Source: DASPKM01 sp963817075
Lineage (GTDB): Bacteria > Bacteroidota > Bacteroidia > Chitinophagales > Chitinophagaceae
Assembly (NCBI GenBank): GCA_963817075.1
Contig: CAWFMT010000005.1
Coordinates: forward strand, 930,001-994,000
Length of the DNA stretch: 64,000 nt
Direction: 5' to 3'
Shown: positions 55,102 to 63,938 of the stretch, one piece after another
How positions within the stretch are numbered: the stretch's first letter is position 1
How the letters are laid out: each line of letters starts with the position of its first letter
The notes under the pieces: model-generated
What the model saw: only the letters and a program-made list of their open reading frames with translations
Databases searched by the model: none
What the model was told of the DNA's origin: nothing
Translations under genes and position numbers: made by a program

Positions 55102-55971
55102 TTAAATGATCCTATAATTTGTAAAATAAAATAGTCGTTTTCCCGTGATCTTCTCATAAGCCTGAAGAAAACGGTCTTTCAATGAAATTTTTTTCCTGGC
55201 GATGTCAAGCTCAAGGTCCCAATTTTTCTTTGCGATCCGATCATTCATTACTATCGGATGCGTACCAGTAAATCTCGACAAAGAATCAAATTCATTAAAA
55301 TCGAAGGCCTCTCCTGATTTCAGAAACGCATTCATTTCTTCATCACTATGCCAGAGCTTACCGGCATTGTACATTTTCTGTTTCATCCTCACAGGATCCT
55401 TTACCCATCCATAATGATAGATATAGGCATCAATTAATTTCACCTTCAGCTTTTCACCATTTTTCCTGAATCCCTGCGCATCTCTGAATGACCTGATGCT
55501 TTTATTATTCCTTACAATTCTAACCTCCTTATCGTACCACTTTCTGCTGTCACCCACGTAATCATAACTTCCATAGAAATGTAAATAGCGGAAGAGCAAA
55601 CCCTCAACCTGTTGGTTGTGTAAATGTTCTTGAGCTGCCTTTCTAATCACCTCATGATAATCTTCATGAACAGCTTCATCAGCCTGGATATAAAATGCCC
55701 AGTCAGAGTCAGATGCTATATGATCAAATGCTTTATTTGTTTCTATCGCGAGAATTTCACCGCCTTTTCTAACGGCAGGATCCCATTTCGATCGAATAAT
55801 TCTTATTTTATTAGAAGGGATGGACCGGATCAGCTCATCGGTCCCATCTTCACCCTCCCCAACACTCACGATCATCTCATCAACTACGGGCAAAATGGAA
55901 GTAATCGCCTCTACAACTGGATAGTCATTAGTTATAGCATTCTTGATGATAGTGAATCCACTGATCTTCAT
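55102..55971 (-). CDS. Family 2 glycosyltransferase
   Basis: A 289-residue GT-A enzyme. ISGFTIIKNAITNDYPVVEAI is the start, VVDEMIVSVGEGEDGTDELI the first acidic region, and WAFYIQADEAVHEDYH the D-x-D-like site near residue 98. RFTGTHPIVMNDRI follows near the C-terminus. I start at ATG 55971, where a perfect -7 box (TACGTTTG, 55984-55977) ends 5 nt upstream, so the mRNA may be leaderless. It probably adds sugars to LPS core or another surface glycan. Confidence 0.85.
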   Translation of the reverse strand: MKISGFTIIKNAITNDYPVVEAITSILPVVDEMIVSVGEGEDGTDELIRSIPSNKIRIIRSKWDPAVRKGGEILAIETNKAFDHIASDSDWAFYIQADEAVHEDYHEVIRKAAQEHLHNQQVEGLLFRYLHFYGSYDYVGDSRKWYDKEVRIVRNNKSIRSFRDAQGFRKNGEKLKVKLIDAYIYHYGWVKDPVRMKQKMYNAGKLWHSDEEMNAFLKSGEAFDFNEFDSLSRFTGTHPIVMNDRIAKKNWDLELDIARKKISLKDRFLQAYEKITGKRLFYFTNYRII

Positions 55972-55976
55972 AATTG

Positions 55977-55984
55977 CAAACGTA
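55977..55984 (-). promoter_or_regulatory. -7 box of a GT2 gene
   Basis: Minus strand TACGTTTG, exact match, ending 5 nt before the ATG at 55971. It settles the start choice. Confidence 0.65.
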
Positions 55985-56033
55985 ATTGCTTTTTTTATAG
56001 TTTGCAGGGGATTCAAGTGGAACCCCCATCGTC

Positions 56034-56789
56034 ATGAACAATTTCTCCATTGTGATTGTTGCCAAGAATGCTGAAGATAAGATCAGCAGATTGCTGGACA
56101 GCGTTCAGGGGTTGACTGATGATGTTATAGTCTGCGATACGGGCAGCGAAGATCTAACCATTAATATCGCGAAGCAAAAAGGTGCAAGAGTTTATTCTAT
56201 ACCCTGGAAGGGATACGGTTTATCTAAGAACGATGCCATTGGGTTTGCAAAATATGAATGGATACTCTCGCTGGATTCTGATGAAAAAGTTGATCCTGTA
56301 TTATATGAAGAGCTTAAAAACTGGAAACCTTCAGGAGAGAAGATCGTGCATCAATTGCTATGGAAAAACTTTTTTGCAGATCAATGGATCCGCCATAGCG
56401 GGTGGGATAAAAACTGGAAAAACAGATTATTTAATAAGAAAATTGTTTCCTGGGATGATGCAATTGCTCATGAGGACGTAACAAGCAGCCAGCCATTAGA
56501 ATTTGAAAAGATGAATGGATACCTGGAGCATTATTCGTTCAGTGATACAAAAGAATATGCCTCAAAAATGATCCATTCTGCAATGATTACTGCTCAGAAA
56601 TATAATACACAAGGAAAAAAAGTGAGCATCGCAAGAATAATAGTTGCTCCACTTTTCAGTTTCCTGAAATCTTACATAATTAAATTAGGATTTCTGGATG
56701 GATATAAAGGTTGGTTGATAGCAGTTACAACAGCTTATTACACCTTTATAAAATATTCGCGTCTCTATGAACTAAATAATAAAGTTTAG
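56034..56789 (+). CDS. Family 2 glycosyltransferase, WaaE/KdtX-like
   Basis: A 251-residue GT-A enzyme: SIVIVAKNAEDKISRLLDSV, then VIVCDTGSEDLTINIA with the DTGS motif and SLDSDEKV as the DxD. The C-terminal helices are hydrophobic (LIKLGFLDGYKGWL), as in WaaE-type beta-1,4-glucosyltransferases of LPS core. The gene lies divergently 62 bp from the preceding GT2 and converges on the third. A paralogue of the next gene. Confidence 0.85.
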   Translation: MNNFSIVIVAKNAEDKISRLLDSVQGLTDDVIVCDTGSEDLTINIAKQKGARVYSIPWKGYGLSKNDAIGFAKYEWILSLDSDEKVDPVLYEELKNWKPSGEKIVHQLLWKNFFADQWIRHSGWDKNWKNRLFNKKIVSWDDAIAHEDVTSSQPLEFEKMNGYLEHYSFSDTKEYASKMIHSAMITAQKYNTQGKKVSIARIIVAPLFSFLKSYIIKLGFLDGYKGWLIAVTTAYYTFIKYSRLYELNNKV

Positions 56790-56879
56790 TTTCAAAATCA
56801 TACTACGATTACTGTTTTCACTTTTCTGAAGGTTTTTTAACCGCAGAGAAGCAGAGATCACAGAGAAGACGCAGAGAGT

Positions 56880-57650
56880 TCAATCATCTACTATCTTAAT
56901 TCCTTTGTACATCGCATAGAGCTTATAATACTTCATGAAAGTAAGATGTGCTACATTCTTTGCGATCACGAAACCCAGGAATCCATCGAGAAATCCCAGC
57001 CTGATGAAATAACTATGAATAAAGGCCCAGAAAGGATGAATGATCATGCGAAACCATGTGCTTCTTTTCCCCTGCTTGAAATATGCTTCGGCGGAAATAG
57101 TACTGAATTTATTATTCTGCCTAATGTGTTCTTCGAGGCTGTTGTATGAATAATGTAAAATATCACCTTTAAGATGACTTAATTTGACTGGTCTGTCAAA
57201 GACAAGTTTGTCGTGTGGATTGATGCCGCCCCAATGTGCAATGGACCGGTTAAAAAGTCGGGTTTTCACATCGGGATACCAACTGCCATGTCTGATAAAT
57301 CTACCGCAATACCAGGTTGATCGATTCATGCTGTATCCTTCGGCCATGAATTTGTTTTTCACTTTAATAATTTCTCCTTCCAGAATCAGGTCGATGCATT
57401 CGTCTGCATCAAGACTTAGTACGAAATCATTTTTACAATATGAAAGAGCCCGGTCTTTTTGTTCGATATACCCATGAAATTCTTCCTGGTAAATAACGGC
57501 TCCTTTACTTTTTGCAATAGAAACAGTATTGTCAGTAGAAAACGAATCCACAACAACGATCTCATCGGCCACCTTCTGTACCGAGTCGATACATCGACCA
57601 ATATTTTTTTCCTCATTAAAGGTTATTATGACAACAGAAAGTTGTTCCAT
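56880..57650 (-). CDS. Family 2 glycosyltransferase, WaaE/KdtX-like
   Basis: A 256-residue paralogue of the gene at 56034 on the opposite strand: VVIITFNEEKNIGRCIDSV, VVVDSFSTDNTVSIA, SLDADECID for the DxD, and the C-terminal FIRLGFLDGFLGFVI. The inverted, converging pair may add two similar sugars to LPS core. A near-consensus -7 box (AATATTTG) lies about 10 nt before the ATG. Confidence 0.85.
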   Translation of the reverse strand: MEQLSVVIITFNEEKNIGRCIDSVQKVADEIVVVDSFSTDNTVSIAKSKGAVIYQEEFHGYIEQKDRALSYCKNDFVLSLDADECIDLILEGEIIKVKNKFMAEGYSMNRSTWYCGRFIRHGSWYPDVKTRLFNRSIAHWGGINPHDKLVFDRPVKLSHLKGDILHYSYNSLEEHIRQNNKFSTISAEAYFKQGKRSTWFRMIIHPFWAFIHSYFIRLGFLDGFLGFVIAKNVAHLTFMKYYKLYAMYKGIKIVDD

Positions 57651-57713
57651 TTATGCTGCAAATATTGTGATAAAGCTATTAACAATACAACCGATCTCTC
57701 AACCGTTTTAGAT

Positions 57714-57721
57714 TAAATTTG
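57714..57721 (+). promoter_or_regulatory. -7 box of the LON-domain gene
   Basis: TAAATTTG, exact match, 31 nt before the ATG. Confidence 0.55.
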
Positions 57722-57752
57722 GTTTTAAACTTGCATCCGGAAATGGAGTAGC

Positions 57753-58397
57753 ATGACGAATTTCATCCCGATATTTCCCCTAGGCCTTGTTGTGTACCCG
57801 GGCGAAAACTTAAACCTTCACATTTTTGAACCAAGATATAAGCAACTCATCAAAGAATGCTTTTCTGATGCAAAGCCTTTTGGAATTCCTTCGGTAATCA
57901 ATAAGAAGGTTGGTGAAATGGGGACCCTTGTAAAGGTCACGGAGATCAGTAAGCAGCACGAGAATGGGGAACTGGATATCAAGACCCGCGGACTGAGAGT
58001 TTTCAGAGTGTTAGAAGTAATAAGCACGGTTCCCGATAAACTTTATAGTGGAGCAATTGTTAACTATCCTGAGAATGATGAGGAAAAAGGTCATCGTGAA
58101 TTGATGCAGAAAGTGGTAAATGGAATAAGGGAATTGCACAAGCTTCTTAAGATCAATAAAGATTTCAAGAAACCTGATGAGGAGTTGACAGCTTACGATG
58201 TTGCTCATCACGCGGGACTTTCTTTCGAAGAAGAATATGAATTATTAGGATTGATGCAGGAGATTCAAAGGCAGGAATACCTCAAGCGGCATCTTAGTCG
58301 CGTGTTGCCTGTAATAGCAGAAATGGAGGCTATGAAGGAAAAGATCAAACTCAATGGTCATTTCAAGAATCTCGGTTCACTTGACTTTGACATATAG
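57753..58397 (+). CDS. LON N-terminal (substrate-binding) domain protein
   Basis: A 214-residue protein with the LON substrate-binding domain alone: FPLGLVVYPGENLNLHIFEPRY (about residues 8-29), with VKVTEISKQHENGELDIKTRG further on. It lacks the AAA+ and protease domains. The C-terminal half is helical. Such proteins may bind or deliver substrates. It is followed 22 bp later by coaX and may be in its operon. Confidence 0.82.
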   Translation: MTNFIPIFPLGLVVYPGENLNLHIFEPRYKQLIKECFSDAKPFGIPSVINKKVGEMGTLVKVTEISKQHENGELDIKTRGLRVFRVLEVISTVPDKLYSGAIVNYPENDEEKGHRELMQKVVNGIRELHKLLKINKDFKKPDEELTAYDVAHHAGLSFEEEYELLGLMQEIQRQEYLKRHLSRVLPVIAEMEAMKEKIKLNGHFKNLGSLDFDI

Positions 58398-58407
58398 CAT
58401 GAAAGGC

Positions 58408-58415
58408 TAATTTCG
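58408..58415 (+). promoter_or_regulatory. Near-consensus -7 box of coaX
   Basis: TAATTTCG (one mismatch) ends 4 nt before the coaX ATG at 58420, suggesting a leaderless or short-leader internal mRNA. Confidence 0.4.
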
Positions 58416-58419
58416 CGGC

Positions 58420-59145
58420 ATGAGCACCACACTCTGTTTTGATTTCGGTAATACCAGGCTGAAGGTGGCAGTATTTCGTGATGGTGATATGAAAGAGGTG
58501 AGGGTACTTGAATCAGACTCACCTGAAGTTATTCTGCATCTTCTGGAAGAACTGAGACCCGAAAATTCAATTCTCTCTTCAGTAATCGACCACAATGAGG
58601 AAATCGAAAAACTTCTGGCTTCCAAAACTAAATTTCATAAGCTTGATCATTTATCAAAAATTCCTTTTACCACTCCCGTTGGAAAGCCTGAAACAATTGG
58701 AGCTGATCGACTAGCACTCTGTGCTGCAGCAGTTCATTTGTTTCCGGGTGCGCACAATCTTGTGATTGGACTGGGCACTTGCATCACTTATAATTTCGTC
58801 AACAAATACCATGAATTTCTTGGAGGCAGCATTTCACCAGGAATGGAGATAAGACTGCGATCTTTGCAGGAATTCACTGCCAAGCTGCCTCTTGTGAAGG
58901 CAGATTGGAATTTCCCACTTATTGGATATGACACAAGAACAAATATTCTTAGTGGAGTAATTATGGGCATGGCAAGAGAAATAGATGGAACTATTGATTT
59001 ATACAAGGAAAAGTATGGGAACTTTAACGTGCTTTTAACCGGGGGTGATACCCCCCATTTTGTCTCTTATTTTAAAAACAAGATATTTGCCGACCCTGAT
59101 TTATTATTTAAAGGCTTGTATGCGATTGGAGAAAAGAATTACTAA
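58420..59145 (+). CDS. coaX: Type III pantothenate kinase
   Basis: First step of CoA synthesis: phosphorylates pantothenate. FDFGNTRLKVAVF (residues 6-18) is the phosphate-binding motif, TIGADRLALCAAA is the substrate region and GGSISPGMEIRLRSLQEFTAKLP is the type III signature. 241 residues, standard. The next gene starts 26 bp before its stop codon, so they are coupled. Confidence 0.94.
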   Translation: MSTTLCFDFGNTRLKVAVFRDGDMKEVRVLESDSPEVILHLLEELRPENSILSSVIDHNEEIEKLLASKTKFHKLDHLSKIPFTTPVGKPETIGADRLALCAAAVHLFPGAHNLVIGLGTCITYNFVNKYHEFLGGSISPGMEIRLRSLQEFTAKLPLVKADWNFPLIGYDTRTNILSGVIMGMAREIDGTIDLYKEKYGNFNVLLTGGDTPHFVSYFKNKIFADPDLLFKGLYAIGEKNY

Positions 59146-60424
59146 TCTTAAATATATTGTTTTAAGCGTTTGGCTCACAGCTCTTTGCTTCACATTGACC
59201 GCCCAGGAAAATTCGCCATATTCACGTTATGGGTTAGGCGATATTGTTCCTCCCGGGAATATCATTACCCGGGCATTGGGAGGCCTTTCAGCTCCATATT
59301 TTGATTATCAGTCGGTCAATTTTCTAAATCCTGCAACTTATTCCAAATTAAGTGTCACCACATTCGATCTTGGATTTGAAGTGGACAACCGCAGCATCAG
59401 GGAACCTAACAAACCTGGTAAATTCAGTTCAAGCAGTGCAAATATTTCTTACGTCCAGTTGGGAATTCCCATCATGCCCAAAAGACATTGGGGAATCAAT
59501 TTTGGTTTGCGTCCAATCACAAGGATCAACTATAAGATCCAGAAGGATGAACGACTTGCAGGGATCGATAGTCTGACTTCGTTGTTTGAAGGAAATGGTG
59601 GTTCGTATGAAGTGTTTGGAGGTACTGGAATTGCATTTGGGAATTTCAGCATCGGATTTAATGCAGGTTATCTTTTTGGCACCAAAGATTATAGCACGAG
59701 ACGTGTTTTTTTGAACGATACAGTTTCTTATTATAAATCTAATCATCAGACTAAATCAACATTTGGTGGTCTTGCACTTTCTGGAGGAGCTCAATATTCA
59801 GCCAAATTAGGTAAGACAACCTGGCTTCGCTTAGGGCTAACTGCACAAATGCAACAAACCTTCAATGCATTTCGCGACCTGAATATTGAAACATTTGAAT
59901 ATGATGTTAACGGAGGAACATTCCGAATCGATAGTGTCTATTCAGAAACGAACGTTTCAGGTAAATTGAAATATCCTGGTTCTTATTCTTTTGGATTTGT
60001 AATAGATCGTGAAAGAGAATGGTTGCTGGGTGCTGAATACAGTGCATCAAACTGGAGCAAGTATCAATTTTTTGGGCAACCCGATGCATTGCAGAATTCC
60101 TGGCAGTTCAAGGTGGGCGGTCAATGGATTCCGGATCTTTTAAGAGGAAAGAATTATTGGAGTCGGGTTACGTATAGAGCCGGAGCTTTTTTTGGTACCG
60201 ATAACGTAAAAGCAGATAAGGATCTGCCAATTATGGGTGTGACGCTTGGTGCTGCACTTCCTGTTAGGAGAAATCCATATACAAATCAGTTTACTGTAAT
60301 CAATACTGCCTTTGAATTTGGAAGAAGAGGCAACAATGAGAATATTATTCGCGAAAATTTCTTTCGCATTTCAGTTGGCTTCTCGCTGAGCGACCTTTGG
60401 TTCATCAAGCGTAAGTATCAATAG
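59120..60424 (+). CDS. Outer-membrane beta-barrel protein (coaX-lptC neighbour)
   Basis: A 434-residue protein with a signal peptide ending LTAQ and an alternating-strand barrel: SPYSRYGLGDIVPPGN at the mature start and repeated aromatic-ended strands. Such an outer-membrane protein often lies between coaX and lptC in Bacteroidota, but its role is unknown; FadL-like transport is one possibility. The start at ATG 59120 gives a clean signal; the frame continues further upstream inside coaX. Its stop abuts the lptC ATG. Confidence 0.75.
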   Translation: MRLEKRITNLKYIVLSVWLTALCFTLTAQENSPYSRYGLGDIVPPGNIITRALGGLSAPYFDYQSVNFLNPATYSKLSVTTFDLGFEVDNRSIREPNKPGKFSSSSANISYVQLGIPIMPKRHWGINFGLRPITRINYKIQKDERLAGIDSLTSLFEGNGGSYEVFGGTGIAFGNFSIGFNAGYLFGTKDYSTRRVFLNDTVSYYKSNHQTKSTFGGLALSGGAQYSAKLGKTTWLRLGLTAQMQQTFNAFRDLNIETFEYDVNGGTFRIDSVYSETNVSGKLKYPGSYSFGFVIDREREWLLGAEYSASNWSKYQFFGQPDALQNSWQFKVGGQWIPDLLRGKNYWSRVTYRAGAFFGTDNVKADKDLPIMGVTLGAALPVRRNPYTNQFTVINTAFEFGRRGNNENIIRENFFRISVGFSLSDLWFIKRKYQ

Positions 60425-60991
60425 ATGAAACTTCTTCCGACATATTCTTTAATAGCAGCTCTTTTTGTGAGCTGCTTTTTTGTAGGAGCCTGCGAGAATG
60501 ATCCTCAGGAATTGAAAAAGTTTACTGATAAGAAAACAGCTGTTGAAGAAGCAAGGAATATTGAAAGTTTTCTAAGTCAGGGAGGAAAGATGAAAGCAAA
60601 ACTTACTGCTCCATTTATGTTGCGCTACCTGATTGATTCAACCTATGTGGAATTCCCAAAGACCTTGCATGTGGATTTTTATAATGATACCCTCCTCGTG
60701 GAAAGTCAATTGGATGCTTTGTACGGGAAGTATCGTGAATGGGAGAAGAAGGTTTACCTGCGGGATAGTGTGGTTGTCATCAACAAAGTGAATGGGGATA
60801 CACTTCGCACTAATGAACTCTGGTGGGATCAGCAAACAGAGAAAATCTATACTGATAAACCTGTAAGAATTCATACCAAGGATAAGATTCTCTTTGGCCA
60901 GAACGGCCTGATTGCTTCGCAGGACTTCAGTGAATATGTTTTGAACTACGCCTCAGGACCGATACGAATTCCTAAGGATAGTTTTCCATAG
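60425..60991 (+). CDS. lptC: LPS export protein LptC
   Basis: A 188-residue periplasmic lipoprotein (signal ending in VGAC-END). The body is the short beta-jellyroll of LptC: MKAKLTAPFMLRYLIDST, then YVEFPKTLHVDFYNDTLLVES and QTEKIYTDKPVRIHTKDKILFGQNGLIA, which resembles the LptA/C domain. It passes LPS from LptBFG to LptA. Its ATG follows the preceding stop directly. Confidence 0.88.
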   Translation: MKLLPTYSLIAALFVSCFFVGACENDPQELKKFTDKKTAVEEARNIESFLSQGGKMKAKLTAPFMLRYLIDSTYVEFPKTLHVDFYNDTLLVESQLDALYGKYREWEKKVYLRDSVVVINKVNGDTLRTNELWWDQQTEKIYTDKPVRIHTKDKILFGQNGLIASQDFSEYVLNYASGPIRIPKDSFP

Positions 60992-61060
60992 ACTACATTA
61001 TCAACTTCTCTTCTATCATCTTCTTTAATTTTGATTTAAAGATTAAATAAAATCTAAAGC

Positions 61061-62050
61061 ATGGAGTATCGCCGACTTGGTAAAACCGGCCTGCAATTAA
61101 GTGTCCTTAGTTATGGAAGCTGGGTAACCTTTCACAAGCAAATAGATGACAGTGTAAGCGATGAATTAATGGGGATTGCTTATGATAACGGGATTAATTT
61201 TTTTGACAATGCGGAAGTATATGCGCTTGGCGAAAGTGAGAAAATGATGGGAAGGGTGCTGAAGAAAAAAAATTGGGACCGAACCTCCTATACTGTAAGT
61301 AGTAAGGCTTTCTTTGGATGGAGAGGAAAGAAAAACAAGCCAAACCAAACCGGCCTGAGTCGAAAACATCTTACGGAGGCGTGTCACGAAGCCTTAGGAC
61401 GGTTGCAGATGGAATACCTTGATTTGTTTTTCTGTCACCGACCTGATAAGAATACTCCTATTGAGGAAGTTGTCTGGACAATGAATACCCTCATCAACCA
61501 GGGGAAAATCCTTTATTGGGGAACAAGTGAATGGAGCGGAGAGGAAATTCTTGAGGCACATGTTCATGCAGCTAGAAATTCATTGATCCCTCCTTCAATG
61601 GAACAACCAGAATACAACCTCTTTCAACGCGAGAAAATGGAGAAAGAGTACTTGCAGATATTTAGAAATTTTGGATTGGGCACAACTATCTGGAGCCCGC
61701 TCGCTTCTGGATTGCTTACAGGAAAATACAATAATGGTATACCTGATGGATCACGACTTGCCCTGGAAGGCTTTGGCTGGCTTAAGGACAAAACTCTTGT
61801 GCAAGACAAAGTAAAAAGAGTTGTGGAGTTGCAGAAAGTTGCCGATGAGATGAATGTTCCTCTATCAACACTTGCAATTGCCTGGTGTATTTCCAACAAG
61901 GATGTAACTACTGCCATCCTTGGCGCAACTAAAAAAGAACAATTGATTGAAAATTTAAAGGCACTGGAAGTCTTACCAAGAATTGACGCTAATATCCTGG
62001 AAAGAATAGACGGAATAGTTCAAACCAAGCCAGTGCAGCCCGAGTACTAA
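61061..62050 (+). CDS. Aldo-keto reductase (Kv-beta/YghZ type)
   Basis: A 329-residue TIM-barrel NADPH reductase. The catalytic tetrad is seen in FFDNAEVYALGESE (Asp, Tyr), VSSKAFF (Lys) and LFFCHRPD (His). SPLASGLLTGKYNN and NVPLSTLAIAWC with ILGATKKEQL form the cofactor end. This looks like the potassium-channel beta-subunit type. It has its own leader and no partner; the substrate is unknown. A repeat array follows. Confidence 0.9.
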   Translation: MEYRRLGKTGLQLSVLSYGSWVTFHKQIDDSVSDELMGIAYDNGINFFDNAEVYALGESEKMMGRVLKKKNWDRTSYTVSSKAFFGWRGKKNKPNQTGLSRKHLTEACHEALGRLQMEYLDLFFCHRPDKNTPIEEVVWTMNTLINQGKILYWGTSEWSGEEILEAHVHAARNSLIPPSMEQPEYNLFQREKMEKEYLQIFRNFGLGTTIWSPLASGLLTGKYNNGIPDGSRLALEGFGWLKDKTLVQDKVKRVVELQKVADEMNVPLSTLAIAWCISNKDVTTAILGATKKEQLIENLKALEVLPRIDANILERIDGIVQTKPVQPEY

Positions 62051-62097
62051 AACCACCCCTGATCCCTTTCCGCTCTCACTCTCCGCTCTGCCTTCCC

Positions 62098-62558
62098 CGA
62101 CCTCACCCCTAACCCCTCTCCGAAGGAGAGGGGAACAAGACATTTACTTCTCTCTCCAAAAAGCTAGACACTGAGTGGGCCGCTTGAGCATTGAACATTG
62201 AGAATTGAAAATTTTCTCTTTCTTTCCGACTTCAGACTTCAGACGTCATTTATCGACCTCACCCCTAACCCCTCTCCGAAGGAGAGGGGAACAAGACATT
62301 TACTTCTCTCTCCAAAAAGCTAGACACTGAGTGGGCCACTTGAGCATTGAACATTGAGCATTGAAAATTTTCTCTTTCTTTCCGACTTCGGACTTCAGAC
62401 GTCATTTATCGACCTCACCCCTAACCCCTCTCCGAAGGAGAGGGGAACAAGACATTTACTTCCCTCTCCAAAAAGCTAGACACTGAGTGGGCCACTTGAG
62501 CATTGAACATTGAGAATTAAAAATTTTCTCTTTCTTTCCGACTTCAGACCTCATTTTT
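62098..62558. repeat. Three tandem copies of a 156-bp repeat
   Basis: Units begin at 62098, 62254 and 62410, each with CGACCTCACCCCTAACCCC, followed by a CCTCTCC-GAA-GGAGAGG hairpin, AGCTAGACACTGAGTGGGCC and 7-nt-period runs (ATTGAAC-ATTGAGA-ATTGAAA; CAGACTT twice). The period is exactly 156 bp between the first two pairs; the last unit is shortened. The same module, inverted, lies at 9140-9247. No gene. Confidence 0.9.
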
Positions 62559-63059
62559 CGGCCTCAACTTAATAGACTTCGTTCTTCGCTCTCGCTTCAT
62601 CCCACAAATACAAAAAGTCCCGAAGTATTACTTCAGGACTCTTTAATTTTTTTGTACACGCCTAACCAGCTTGTCTTGGGCTCTCGATAGGTACAAATTT
62701 TAAACGTTCCGTAGGATCTTGGATTACTTGGATTTTGGATTTTAAACGTTCATTGAATGATAATCGGAACCGGTTTCTCTGGACTTAAGGATTGTTGGTT
62801 TTAATCTGGATATTGAACTTGGACTTGGTTTCTTGTTGGATATTGGTGTTCCTTATTACCGCTCACTGACTATACAAAAGTATAATTGCAGGGGTCGCTA
62901 TGCAAGAGCAGTATTGCCCTTTTTTAGGTTTTCATGATTTACTCCAGGATTCGTAAAATTCCCAGGAACTGAGCTCGTATAAACACCCATTTATTTGTAC
63001 CGGCACCATAATATGGTTTAATTTGAGTTTGAACCTGCGTAATCAGAAAAAGAATCGAT
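62559..63059. other. Gene-free stretch with a hairpin and word repeats
   Basis: After the array there is a bidirectional-looking hairpin (62616-62640) and then word repeats such as TTGGATTTTGGATT (62700-62850). I see no gene before the SDR start at 63060. Confidence 0.6.
62616..62654 (+). terminator. Isolated hairpin terminator
   Basis: AGTCCCGAAG (62616-62625) pairs with CTTCAGGACT (62631-62640) with one C-A mismatch, followed by CTTTAATTTTTTT. It lies 565 bp after the nearest gene; the minus strand also has T-rich sequence after it, so it may act in both directions. Confidence 0.5.
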
Positions 63060-63881
63060 ATGGATTTCACTGAAAAGAATGTATTAATAACCGGGGGTAG
63101 CAGAGGTATAGGCAAAGCAATTGCGATTAAACTGGCAAGTGGAGGTGCAAATGTTGCGATCGTTGGTAAAACCGCCGAGCCCCACCCCAAACTCGAAGGC
63201 ACCATCTATACTGCTGCTGAGGAAATAGCCAAAGCAGGCATTGGCAAAGTCTTACCTCTCCAGGGAGACGTTCGTTCAGAAGAAAATATCACTGAAATTG
63301 TAGCCAGCACAGTACAGGCTTTTGGTGGAATTGACATACTTATTAATAATGCAAGTGCAATCAATCTAACACCAACAGATCAGACTGAACCCAAACGATG
63401 GGATCTCATGCATGATATAAATGTCCGCGGTACTTTTTTCATGAGCAAGGCATGCATCCCTCATCTTAAGAAATCAAGCAATCCCCATATTCTGAATCTT
63501 TCTCCTCCATTGAATATGGAACCAGGCTGGTTTGCAAACCATCTTGCTTATACCATGAGCAAATATGGAATGAGCATGATAGTACTTGGATTAGCCGAAG
63601 AACAGAAACAAAATAGGATTGCAGTGAATGCCCTTTGGCCGAGAACCATCATTGCAACCGCAGCAGTACAAAATCTTCTGGGCGGAGACTTTTTGATCCA
63701 GAGAAGCAGAAAGGTGGAAATTGTGGCTGATGCTGCCTACTTTATCCTGCGGAAACCTTCTTATGAATGCAGCGGCAATTTTTTCATTGATGAAGATGTT
63801 CTAATTGAACACGGAATAACAGATTTCACTAAATATGCTGTCAACCCTGAACAGAAATTAATGTCTGACTTATTTGTTTAA
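63060..63881 (+). CDS. Short-chain dehydrogenase/reductase (HSDL2-like)
   Basis: A 273-residue classical SDR: LITGGSRGIGKAIAIKLA is the NAD(P) motif (about residues 9-26), NNASAI and YTMSKYG with the catalytic Tyr-Lys (Y-x-x-x-K) near residue 163; the Ser is in LNLSPP. GKTAEPHPKLEGTIYTAAEEI is typical of the hydroxysteroid-dehydrogenase-like HSDL2 group. It is followed by the gmk start with a 57-bp gap. Confidence 0.9.
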   Translation: MDFTEKNVLITGGSRGIGKAIAIKLASGGANVAIVGKTAEPHPKLEGTIYTAAEEIAKAGIGKVLPLQGDVRSEENITEIVASTVQAFGGIDILINNASAINLTPTDQTEPKRWDLMHDINVRGTFFMSKACIPHLKKSSNPHILNLSPPLNMEPGWFANHLAYTMSKYGMSMIVLGLAEEQKQNRIAVNALWPRTIIATAAVQNLLGGDFLIQRSRKVEIVADAAYFILRKPSYECSGNFFIDEDVLIEHGITDFTKYAVNPEQKLMSDLFV

Positions 63882-63938
63882 GGATTAATGCCAGATCAAA
63901 AAGCTGATCTTCCATCAATCTTCTTTTCTTTGCAGTGA

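Noticed and set aside
59045..59119. N-terminal extension of the outer-membrane protein
   Set aside because: It lies inside coaX and spoils the signal peptide.
62098..62558. CRISPR array
   Set aside because: Units are 156 bp and nearly identical over their full length, so there are no variable spacers, and no cas genes are present.
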